Of a stretch of DNA of 64,000 bases, positions 24,055-30,722 are shown piece after piece (position 1 is the first letter of the stretch; the number at the start of each line of letters is the position of its first letter). A program made the position numbers and the translations under genes. A model generated the notes under the pieces. The model was not told the DNA's origin and ran no database searches. It saw only the letters and a program-made list of their open reading frames with translations. Source of the stretch: Sphingopyxis sp. MWB1 (lineage in GTDB: Bacteria > Pseudomonadota > Alphaproteobacteria > Sphingomonadales > Sphingomonadaceae). The stretch lies in the NCBI RefSeq assembly GCF_000763945.1, contig NZ_JQFJ01000002.1:930001-994000 (forward strand), written 5' to 3'.

Positions 24055-24702
24055 GTGACCGCGCTTATCGCCCTGTTCTGGCGCGACCTGCTCCGCGCGT
24101 GGGGGAGCGGGGCGTTGTGGTTGCCGGTTCTTTTCTTTCTGCTTGTCGCTACCGCCTTTCCCTTTGCGGTGGGGCCTGATGCGCCGCTGCTTGCGCGGAC
24201 GGGGGGCGGGATGATGTGGGTGGCGGCGCTGCTTGCGGCCTTGCTGCCCATCGACCGGCTGGTGCGTCCCGACCGGGAGGCGGGGGTGCTCGACCAGCTG
24301 GCGCTGCGCGGTTTTGCCGACGAGACGGTGGCGGCGGTCAAGATCGCGGCGCACGCCGTGGGGTTCGGCCTGCCCCTGCTCGCCGCGCTGTTTCCCGCCG
24401 CCGCCCTGCTCGCGCAGGATGCGGCGCGGGTGGAAATACTGGCGACGGGGCTGATCATCGCCGTCCCCGCCTTTGCCTCGCTCGCGGTGCTGAGCGCAGC
24501 ACTGACCGCCAATATGAAGGGCGGAAGCGCGATTGGCGGGCTGCTCGTGCTGCCGCTGGCGGTGCCACTGTTGATATTCGGCGCAGGGATGCTCGATCCG
24601 TCCGGGCGCGGGGCGATGAAGCTGCTCGCCGCAGCGAGCCTGCTGCTGACGGTGGTGGGGCCTTTTGCGGCGGGCGCGGCGCTCAGGGGGCTGCGCGAAT
24701 GA
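24055..24702 (+). CDS. ccmB: Heme exporter membrane protein CcmB
   Basis: A 215-residue inner-membrane permease with six hydrophobic segments; the opening LIALFWRDLLRAWGSG and the loop LLPIDRLVRPDREAGVLDQLALRG are typical of CcmB. The GTG start at 24055 has AGAGGGAAGA upstream. It completes the CcmAB ABC transporter used in cytochrome c biogenesis. No ccmC, ccmD or ccmE follows, so the remaining System I genes must lie elsewhere in the genome. Confidence 0.92.
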   Translation: MTALIALFWRDLLRAWGSGALWLPVLFFLLVATAFPFAVGPDAPLLARTGGGMMWVAALLAALLPIDRLVRPDREAGVLDQLALRGFADETVAAVKIAAHAVGFGLPLLAALFPAAALLAQDAARVEILATGLIIAVPAFASLAVLSAALTANMKGGSAIGGLLVLPLAVPLLIFGAGMLDPSGRGAMKLLAAASLLLTVVGPFAAGAALRGLRE

Positions 24703-24754
24703 GGGATATAGGTTGGGTGCGTGATGCCGGTCTGGCGGGCTTGAGGCGCGGGGG

Positions 24755-24781
24755 TGTCTCGACTTCGCTCGACACGAACGG
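24755..24781. repeat. TCTCGACTTCGCTCGACA dispersed repeat, copy 1
   Basis: A 27-bp unit identical to the one at 49675-49701. It contains the self-complementary core TCGAC...GTCGA-like TCGACTTCGCTCGA and sits just after ccmB. The remainder of the 300-bp gap to the cold-shock gene (24782-25002) holds a pyrimidine-rich stretch at about 24922-24948 and no gene; it is the likely long 5' leader of that gene. Confidence 0.75.
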
Positions 24782-25002
24782 GGTTTCGCCCGACACGAAC
24801 GGTGAATCGTAGAGGCGCTGGTCTTTGTTTGCTTACCAAAGGTTGTAATGCGCTTCTGCCGTTGCCATCTCTAGCTTAGCTACCAGTCGCAATCGACGGT
24901 CCCGAGGGCCAGTTTCGACCCTCCCTTCTTTCTTTTTCGTCTCTTAGCCCGCGCATAAGCGGTCGATGATGATTGCCTGCGCCGCAAAGAAGGAATGTTA
25001 TC

Positions 25003-25239
25003 ATGACATATTTCGGCAAGATACATAGCTATGACAGTGGCAAGGGCGCGGGAACCATCACCCCTGAAAAGGGCGGTGAAAATCTGGCGTTCGTCAAAGC
25101 CGACCTGCACCAGGAAGCGGCCGAACCCAAGGCTGGTCAGCGCTTTGGTTACGAAACGCGCCAGGCCGGGGACGGCAAGGCCCAGGCAATAAATCTCCAG
25201 CAGGAACAGGGCCAGTCGGCTGAAAAACAGCAAAGCTGA
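25003..25239 (+). CDS. Divergent cold-shock-domain protein
   Basis: A 78-residue protein with a cold-shock-like opening (MTYFGKIHSYDSGKGAGTIT) and the spaced pattern GGENLAFVKADL, QRFGYE. The canonical RNA-binding RNP1 (KGFGFI) is replaced by KGAGTI, so aromatic nucleic-acid contacts are partly lost. The tail QQEQGQSAEKQQS is Gln-rich. AAGAAGGA lies 8 nt upstream of the ATG. A role as an RNA chaperone is inferred from the fold alone. Confidence 0.75.
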   Translation: MTYFGKIHSYDSGKGAGTITPEKGGENLAFVKADLHQEAAEPKAGQRFGYETRQAGDGKAQAINLQQEQGQSAEKQQS

Positions 25240-25320
25240 CCATAGTTTGGCCGGGAGCGCGCCGACCCCGACGCTCCCGGCCGATCACCTGGCTTCGCTC
25301 ATTACCCGAGGATCAAGGCG

Positions 25321-25623
25321 ATGGATCTCAATGAACTCCTGTCCGCCCATCAGCTCGCGCTGATGAGAGCGAGCGCATCCGGTGGCGGCGCGGCCCGTGA
25401 AGGCCATTTCGCCCAGGTCGCATTTTATGCCAAGAGCATCCGGAAATTGAGAGCTTCCTATCTGAAGCCGCGCCCTCCAGCATCGTCCGCATTGCCCCCG
25501 ACGATCATCTACGGAACATATGTCCGGGCTTCATCGCCAAATCTCGACACTGCCACATTGGAATGTTGGGAAAGCGAAGGTGGAGCCCTTCATTCCCCGG
25601 ACTCGAAGCCCCTCCTCCGATAG
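25321..25623 (+). CDS. Small conserved hypothetical protein (MDLNELL family)
   Basis: A 100-residue protein. The first 50 residues (MDLNELLSAHQLALMRASA, then HFAQVAFYAKSIRKLRA) form two amphipathic helices and resemble small sphingomonad proteins I recognise only as hypothetical. The remainder is Pro/Ser-rich and looks less ordered. GAGGA lies 8 nt before the ATG. It follows the cold-shock-like gene by 81 bp on the same strand, so co-transcription is possible. No function can be assigned. Confidence 0.65.
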   Translation: MDLNELLSAHQLALMRASASGGGAAREGHFAQVAFYAKSIRKLRASYLKPRPPASSALPPTIIYGTYVRASSPNLDTATLECWESEGGALHSPDSKPLLR

Positions 25624-25683
25624 CCCGCTGACCTCACGAAAATGCGGGGGCGCGTGCGCGCCCCCCGATCCAGGCTCGGCATA

Positions 25684-25713
25684 AGAAAAGGGCCGGAGGT
25701 TTCCCTCCGGCCC
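25684..25713 (-). terminator. Terminator of rplK-rplA
   Basis: A 10-bp perfect stem GGGCCGGAGG/CCTCCGGCCC (25690-25699 with 25704-25713) with a 4-base loop is followed on the minus strand by CTTTTCTTAT. It is about 25 nt after the rplA stop and ends the upstream ribosomal-protein block. Confidence 0.9.
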
Positions 25714-25738
25714 CTTGTCTTTATCCTGCGCGGGTCGA

Positions 25739-26434
25739 TCAGGCGCCGATTTCGGCGATGTCGACCTTGACGCCCGGGCCCATCGACGAGGACAGGGCGA
25801 TCTTGCGGACATATTTGCCCTTTGCGCCAGCGGGCTTCGCCTTGACGATGGCGTCGACGAAAGCGTCGAAATTCTGGCGCAGCTTTTCTTCGCCAAACGA
25901 CAGCTTGCCGAGGCCGGCGTGGATGATGCCTGCCTTTTCAACGCGGAATTCGATCTGGCCGCCCTTGGCTGCCTTGACCGCTTCGGTGACATTGGGGGTC
26001 ACGGTGCCGAGCTTCGGGTTCGGCATCAGGCCCTTGGGACCCAGCACCTTGCCGAGACGGCCGACGATGCCCATCATGTCCGGCGTCGCGATGACGCGGC
26101 CATAGTCGAGGTTACCCGCCTGCATATCTTCCATCAGGTCTTCGGCCCCGACCTTGTCGGCGCCAGCCTTCAGCGCTTCCTCGGCCTTGTCACCGCGCGC
26201 GAAAACGGCAACCTTGACGTCCTTGCCCGTGCCGGCCGGCAGGGTGACGACGCCGCGGACCATCTGGTCGGCGTGGCGGGGGTCAACGCCCAGGTTCATC
26301 GCGATTTCGAGCGTTTCGTCGAACTTTGCCGAAGCGAGGTCGCGAACGGTCTTCAGCGCTTCATCGACGCTGTGGAGCTTCATCGCGTCAACCTTGCCTT
26401 CAAGGGCCTTTTGCTTCTTGGTCAGCTTTGCCAT
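25739..26434 (-). CDS. rplA: Ribosomal protein uL1
   Basis: A 231-residue large-subunit protein of the L1 stalk, also a translational repressor of its own operon in many bacteria. The signatures [25 protein letters not shown] (core: [18 protein letters not shown]), [14 protein letters not shown] and [16 protein letters not shown] are present. It begins 4 nt after rplK. Confidence 0.98.
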   Translation of the reverse strand: MAKLTKKQKALEGKVDAMKLHSVDEALKTVRDLASAKFDETLEIAMNLGVDPRHADQMVRGVVTLPAGTGKDVKVAVFARGDKAEEALKAGADKVGAEDLMEDMQAGNLDYGRVIATPDMMGIVGRLGKVLGPKGLMPNPKLGTVTPNVTEAVKAAKGGQIEFRVEKAGIIHAGLGKLSFGEEKLRQNFDAFVDAIVKAKPAGAKGKYVRKIALSSSMGPGVKVDIAEIGA

Positions 26435-26438
26435 CGGT

Positions 26439-26870
26439 TCAGCCCTCCGTCACTTCGAGGCCCATCGAGCGGGCGCTGCCTTCGATGATCTTCGTCGCCT
26501 GCTCGATATCGTTGGCGTTGAGATCCTTCATCTTGAGCTCGGCGATTTCGGCAAGCTGCGAACGCTTGATCGTGCCCGCGCTGATCTTGCCCGGCTCTTT
26601 CGAACCCGACTTCAGCTTGGCCGCCTTTTTGATGAAATAGGTCGCCGGCGCGCTCTTGGTGACAAAGGAAAAGCTCTTGTCGGCATAAACGGTGATGATC
26701 GTCGGCGTGGGCGTGCCCTTTTCAATGCCGTCGGTCGCCGCGTTGAACGCCTTGCAGAATTCCATGATGTTGACGCCGCGCTGACCCAGTGCCGGGCCGA
26801 GCGGCGGCGAGGGGTTTGCGGTCCCCGCCGGAACTTGCAGCTTGATGTAGCCGCTAATCTTCTTGGCCAT
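26439..26870 (-). CDS. rplK: Ribosomal protein uL11
   Basis: A 143-residue protein of the GTPase-associated centre. The signatures [23 protein letters not shown] (core: [19 protein letters not shown]) and [15 protein letters not shown] are intact. It is immediately followed by rplA. Upstream, 200 bp separate it from tesB rather than nusG, so it may have its own promoter in that gap. Confidence 0.98.
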   Translation of the reverse strand: MAKKISGYIKLQVPAGTANPSPPLGPALGQRGVNIMEFCKAFNAATDGIEKGTPTPTIITVYADKSFSFVTKSAPATYFIKKAAKLKSGSKEPGKISAGTIKRSQLAEIAELKMKDLNANDIEQATKIIEGSARSMGLEVTEG

Positions 26871-27070
26871 GATGGCCTCCTTTCTTTCTGTTGCCGCGGA
26901 CGGGTCCGGGGCTCAAAATAAGCGGTCCAGCAGAGGGCATCACCCCTCCTCCCGCACGGAATCGCACCCTTTTGCGATGCGAAGCGGCGCGGTTAGACGG
27001 AAAGGCGCAGAAATGCAAGGGCTGTACGGGCGGAAAGCTGCGTTGCTTCGGGACCCGGACGGATCATCAT

Positions 27071-28003
27071 TCAGCCCTGCGGGCGGTAGCGGACGAGGCC
27101 TTCCTGCGCGGCATTGGCGATAAGGCGCCCGTCGCGGCTGTAGATGGAGCCGCGGCACAGGCCCCGGTCGCCGCCGGTCCACGGGCTGTCCATCACAAAG
27201 ACGAACCATTCATCGACGCGCACATCCCCGTGAAACCACATGGCATGATCAAGGCTGGTCGATACCATGCCCGGCGTCCAGAAATTCACGCCATGCGGCA
27301 GCATCGCCGAGGACAAAAGCCCCATGTCGGAGGCGAAGGCGAGAAAGCCCTGATGCACCATCGGATCATCGCCAATCGGCGCGGCGACACGAAACCATTG
27401 ATAATGGCGCGAATCCCCCGAATCGGCGGGCGGGCGGTGGCTTCGCACCTCAAAGGGGCGCTGGCGCGCGATATGCGCAAGATGCCGGTCGGAGATATTG
27501 GGATCGGCGGCGATGATGTCGGTGAAATCGCCGCATTCCTCGGGCGGCAAGAGATCGGGCATCGGCGCCTGATGCGACAGGCCTTCGGCCGGGATCTGGA
27601 AAGAGGCGGTCAGGTTGAAAATGACCTTGCCATCCTGGCGCACGACAACGCGGCGGTTCGAAAAGCTGCGCCCGTCGAAATCGCGGTGGATGCGGAAATG
27701 GAGCGGCTTGGTCTCGTCGCCGCCGCGCAGAAAATAGGCGTGGAGCGAATGGACCTTTTTCTGTTCATCGACGGTGCGCGCCGCCGCCATCATCGCCTGG
27801 GCGATGACCTGTCCGCCGAAAATCCGATCACGCGCGGTGGTTGGGAGCGCGGGGAAGGTAAATTCATCCTCCACCCCCGGCACGGGATCGAGATCGAACA
27901 GCCGCGCGACCGCCGCAACCACTTTTTCCGGCGTCACGCGCGCGTTGATTTCGCGTGCACGGGCAATGCGGGCTTCAATGTCGGCGGGAGAGAGGGAGTT
28001 CAT
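27071..28003 (-). CDS. tesB: Acyl-CoA thioesterase II
   Basis: A 310-residue double-hotdog thioesterase that hydrolyses medium- to long-chain acyl-CoA. Visible features are the N-terminal hotdog with RIFGGQVIAQAMMAA and HSLHAYFLRGGD, and the C-terminal hotdog with LDHAMWFH, EWFVFVMDSPWTGGDRGL and AAQEGLVR, covering the Asp/Thr/Gln active-site network of the family. It lies between nusG and rplK, a position normally empty, with about 100 bp of repeat sequence on its nusG side. Function is unrelated to transcription or translation. Confidence 0.95.
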   Translation of the reverse strand: MNSLSPADIEARIARAREINARVTPEKVVAAVARLFDLDPVPGVEDEFTFPALPTTARDRIFGGQVIAQAMMAAARTVDEQKKVHSLHAYFLRGGDETKPLHFRIHRDFDGRSFSNRRVVVRQDGKVIFNLTASFQIPAEGLSHQAPMPDLLPPEECGDFTDIIAADPNISDRHLAHIARQRPFEVRSHRPPADSGDSRHYQWFRVAAPIGDDPMVHQGFLAFASDMGLLSSAMLPHGVNFWTPGMVSTSLDHAMWFHGDVRVDEWFVFVMDSPWTGGDRGLCRGSIYSRDGRLIANAAQEGLVRYRPQG

Positions 28004-28077
28004 TCGATGCTATATCCTTGCCCGTCGCCCCCCAAATCCGGGGGCAGCAGTCGGTTGGGGCGCAAGGCTGCCAACGG

Positions 28078-28100
28078 CCCCCGCCTTCGCGGGGGCGACG
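28078..28100. repeat. CCCCCGCCTTCGCGGGGGCGACG palindromic repeat, copy 1
   Basis: The stem CCCCCGC/GCGGGGG with a short TTC-containing loop abuts the nusG stop codon, and a near-identical copy lies at 34903-34926. It could double as a nusG 3' stabiliser, but no U-run follows on the minus strand. Confidence 0.7.
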
Positions 28101-28101
28101 C

Positions 28102-28638
28102 TTATTTGACGCGCTCGACCTGTTCGAAATCAAGCTCGACCGGCGTGGCCCGGCCAAAGATCGACACGCTGACCTTGACGCGCGCCTTGTCGAAATCCAG
28201 TTCCTCGACAACGCCGTTGAAGCTGGCGAAGGGCCCTTCGAGCACCTTGACCTGATCGCCGATTTCATAATCGACGCGAATTTCGGTCTTGGGACGCGCG
28301 GCGGCTTCTTCCTTGCTGTTGAGGATGCGCGCAGCTTCGGCTTCGCTGATCGCCTGCGGCTTGCCCGACGAACCCAGGAAGCCCGTGACCTTGGGCGTAT
28401 TCTTGACGAGGTGATAAACATCGTCGGTCATCGTCAGCTTGGCGAGGACATAGCCGGGGAAAAATTTGCGTTCGGCCTGAACCTTCTTGCCGCGCTTGAC
28501 CTCGGTGACCGTTTCGACCGGCACTTCGACCGCCTCGACCAGTTCCGTCAACCCCATGCGCTCTGCCTCGGCAAGCACCGAATCGCGAACCTTATTCTCG
28601 AAACCCGAATAGGCGTGAATAATGTACCAGCGCGCCAT
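28102..28638 (-). CDS. nusG: Transcription termination/antitermination factor NusG
   Basis: A 178-residue RNA-polymerase-binding elongation factor. The N-terminal NGN domain has WYIIHAYSGFENKV and RKFFPGYVLAKL; the C-terminal KOW domain has GDQVKVLEGPFASFNGVVEE. It follows secE closely (38 nt), as is usual, but is separated from rplK by the thioesterase gene. Confidence 0.98.
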   Translation of the reverse strand: MARWYIIHAYSGFENKVRDSVLAEAERMGLTELVEAVEVPVETVTEVKRGKKVQAERKFFPGYVLAKLTMTDDVYHLVKNTPKVTGFLGSSGKPQAISEAEAARILNSKEEAAARPKTEIRVDYEIGDQVKVLEGPFASFNGVVEELDFDKARVKVSVSIFGRATPVELDFEQVERVK

Positions 28639-28676
28639 ATGTCCCGTCCTGTCTCTTGATTACAAGCGCGGCTTGA

Positions 28677-28874
28677 TCAGCGCGCGAGCGACGTCAGCCA
28701 GCTGACGATCGCGTTGAAAACCGTGTCGATGCCCAGAAAGAACAGGGCGAGCAGCGTCGTCATGATCAGGACCATGATCGTCGTCTGCACCGTTTCGCGG
28801 CCCGTGGGCCACACGATCTTGCCGGCTTCCGTCTTCACCTGGTTGACGAATTCGCCGATGCTGGGCTTTGCCAT
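28677..28874 (-). CDS. secE: Preprotein translocase subunit SecE
   Basis: A short, single-spanning 65-residue SecE. The conserved cytoplasmic amphipathic part FVNQVKTEAGKIVWPTGRET precedes one transmembrane helix. It is a component of the SecYEG channel. The upstream 226 bp to the sugE stop hold no gene; TTGACG at about 28935-28940 on the minus strand is a possible -35 element with only a weak -10 partner. secE and nusG form one unit. Confidence 0.96.
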   Translation of the reverse strand: MAKPSIGEFVNQVKTEAGKIVWPTGRETVQTTIMVLIMTTLLALFFLGIDTVFNAIVSWLTSLAR

Positions 28875-29100
28875 TTCGATCGTCCTGTCTTTTAAGCGTC
28901 CAATGTCCAGTCAGATGGGTCGCCTTCCCCGGCGCGTCAAGCGTGCTTTGGGCAAGTGTCCGCCCACCCTCCCCGACCATGTCGGCGAAAGGCGGAAAGG
29001 AACGGCGCATCTGTCCGAATGGGCGGCCTTTAAACCCGCCATCCGCCAATGGCAAGCGCTTGCAACATGAGGGCGGCGCGGAAGAGCGGCAAAGAGCCGG

Positions 29101-29421
29101 TCAGGCGGGCGAGGAGAGTTTCATCAGCACCAGCCCGGACATGATCAGCAGCGCCGCGGTAATCCGCATCGCGCTGGCCTGCTCACCCAGCACCATGATG
29201 CCGACCAGAAAGGCGCCGACCGCGCCGATGCCGGTCCAGATGGTATAGGCGGTGCCCAGCGGCAGGCTGCGCATGGCCAGCGCGAGCAGGCCAAAGCTGC
29301 CGATCATCGCGATCAGGGTCACGGCGGACGGAAGGGGCCGGGTAAAGCCGTCCGACAGCTTCATCGCATAGGCCCAGACAATTTCGAGCAAACCGGCAAG
29401 GCCGAGGTAAATCCAGGCCAT
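29101..29421 (-). CDS. sugE: Small multidrug resistance protein of the SugE/Gdx guanidinium exporter type
   Basis: A 106-residue four-helix membrane protein. The start MAWIYLGLAGLLEIVWA holds the coupling Glu at residue 13 and the W-A pair typical of Gdx/SugE; the WTGIGAVGAF segment distinguishes Gdx from the EmrE branch (which has WxGxG differently arranged). The predicted activity is proton-driven export of guanidinium. GAAGGAG precedes ATG 29421; GTG-initiated extension to 29466 would run through a leader hairpin. It is inserted between tRNA-Trp and secE. A candidate guanidine-sensing leader precedes it (next entry). Confidence 0.9.
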   Translation of the reverse strand: MAWIYLGLAGLLEIVWAYAMKLSDGFTRPLPSAVTLIAMIGSFGLLALAMRSLPLGTAYTIWTGIGAVGAFLVGIMVLGEQASAMRITAALLIMSGLVLMKLSSPA

Positions 29422-29504
29422 GGGCGCCTCCTTCAACAGGGCGCCGGGCCGTCCCGGACCTGACACCCGCCGCGGACGGGCGCGACGGGCGGGGACGTGG
29501 CCCC
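29422..29504 (-). promoter_or_regulatory. Candidate guanidine-II-like (mini-ykkC) leader upstream of sugE
   Basis: Read on the minus strand, two hairpins precede sugE. The distal one (29491-29504) is GGGG/CCCC closing the loop CCACGT. The proximal one (29444-29457) is a 5-bp stem CCGGG/CCCGG closing ACGG, exactly the ACGR loop of guanidine-II RNAs. Between the latter and ATG, GGCGCC (29440-29445) can pair with GGCGCC (29423-29428), holding the Shine-Dalgarno in its loop; that pairing shares two bases with the ACGG hairpin, so the two are exclusive. The distal loop deviates from ACGR, so this is a candidate only. Confidence 0.42.
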
Positions 29505-29520
29505 TTGTTCATCGACGGCC

Positions 29521-29596
29521 TGGCAGGGGCAGCAGGATTCGAACCCGCGACCCTCGGTTTTGGAGACCGATGCTCTACCAGCTGAGCTATACCCCT
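29521..29596 (-). tRNA. trnW: tRNA-Trp (anticodon CCA)
   Basis: A complete cloverleaf on the minus strand: acceptor AGGGGTA/TGCCCCT, D arm GCTCAGCTGGTAGAGC, anticodon stem TCGGT/ACCGA around CTCCAAA (anticodon CCA), T arm with GGGTTCGAATCC, discriminator G and an encoded CCA (29521-29523). Its position near secE-nusG is usual in alphaproteobacteria; here sugE intervenes. Confidence 0.97.
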
Positions 29597-29677
29597 AGGC
29601 CGGATTGCGCCCCTAGCCCGATTGCAAGAGCGGGGCAAGAGGGATGACGACGGGTTGCGCGGTGCAACGGGCCTGTT

Positions 29678-30685
29678 ATGCGCCAAGCCATGCCTTCGCA
29701 GCCGCCCTCCCCCGCACCCGCACCGCCTGCCACTGCGGCTGCCCCTGCGCTGTCTGGCGCCGCCCCAGCCTCTGCGCCGCAAAATTATCTGGGCGGCATT
29801 GCGCTGCGCCTGCTGGCGATGATCGCGCTGGCGCTGATGTTCGTGCTGGTGAAATATATTGATGCGGCGGGCATCCACATATTGGAAAGCCTGTTCTGGC
29901 GGCAGGCGCTGGTCCTGCCTTTCCTGCTGCTGTGGATTTTCGCATCGGGCGCGGGGCTCGCTTCGCTGCGCACCCGGCGGATCGGCGCGCACGCCCGGCG
30001 GGCGATGATGGGGCTGTTCGGCATGGCCTGTAATTTCGGCGGGATGATCTTCTTGCCGATGGCTGAGGCGACAACGATCAGCCTGTCGGTGCCGATCTTC
30101 GCAGTGATTTTCGCCGCCCTGCTGCTCGGCGAACCGACGGGGTGGCAGCGGTGGAGCGCGGTGATCATCGGCTTTGTCGGCGTGCTGATCGTGCTCGCGC
30201 CCGGCGCGGGCGTTGCGGGCGGCTTTTCCGGCGAGCATGGGATGGGGGTCGCCATAGCGCTCGGCGGCGCGCTGATGACCGCGCTGATCACCATTGCCGT
30301 GCGTGACCTCGGGCGGACCGAAAATTCGACGACCATCGTTTTCTGGTTCAGCCTGATTTCACTGGTGCCGCTGGGCATCGCCCTGCCCTTTGTCTTTACG
30401 CCGCACAGCTTTGGCGAGTGGATGCTGCTGATCGGGCTCGGCCTGTCGGGGGCGGTGGTGCAGATGGCGCTAACCGGGGCGCTGCGCCTCGCCCCCGTCG
30501 CGGTGGTGATCCCGATCGACTATAGTTCTTTGCTCTGGTCCATAGCCGCGGGCTGGTGGTTTTTCGGCACCCTGCCCAGCGAAACGACGTGGATCGGCGC
30601 GCCGCTGATCGTCGCCAGCGGGCTGTTCATCGCCTGGCGCGAACATCGCCTGCATCTGGAACGCGGCAAGGAGGTCGCCGCCTGA
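29678..30685 (+). CDS. EamA/DMT-family transporter
   Basis: A 335-residue inner-membrane protein with ten hydrophobic helices in two EamA repeats (about 40-170 and 190-320). A 35-residue Pro/Ala-rich N-terminal tail precedes the first helix. GEPTGWQRWSAVIIGFVGVLIVLAPG closes repeat 1 and PIDYSSLLWSIAAGWWFFGTLP lies in repeat 2. The family exports or imports metabolites such as amino acids or nucleotide sugars; substrate is unknown. The start codon is uncertain (29678 or the Met four codons later). It is divergent from the tRNA. Confidence 0.88.
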   Translation: MRQAMPSQPPSPAPAPPATAAAPALSGAAPASAPQNYLGGIALRLLAMIALALMFVLVKYIDAAGIHILESLFWRQALVLPFLLLWIFASGAGLASLRTRRIGAHARRAMMGLFGMACNFGGMIFLPMAEATTISLSVPIFAVIFAALLLGEPTGWQRWSAVIIGFVGVLIVLAPGAGVAGGFSGEHGMGVAIALGGALMTALITIAVRDLGRTENSTTIVFWFSLISLVPLGIALPFVFTPHSFGEWMLLIGLGLSGAVVQMALTGALRLAPVAVVIPIDYSSLLWSIAAGWWFFGTLPSETTWIGAPLIVASGLFIAWREHRLHLERGKEVAA

Positions 30686-30722
30686 TCGGCGCGCGCCGAG
30701 AGTGACCGGAACACCCCGCGGG

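Noticed and set aside
24699-24812. A 37-codon frame overlapping the ccmB stop, considered as CcmD
   Set aside because: It has no membrane helix, and its second half is the translated dispersed repeat at 24755-24781. CcmD normally follows ccmC.
29422-29466. GTG-initiated extension of sugE
   Set aside because: It would add 15 residues not seen in SMR proteins and would place the ACGG hairpin inside the coding sequence; ATG 29421 has a good GAAGGAG.
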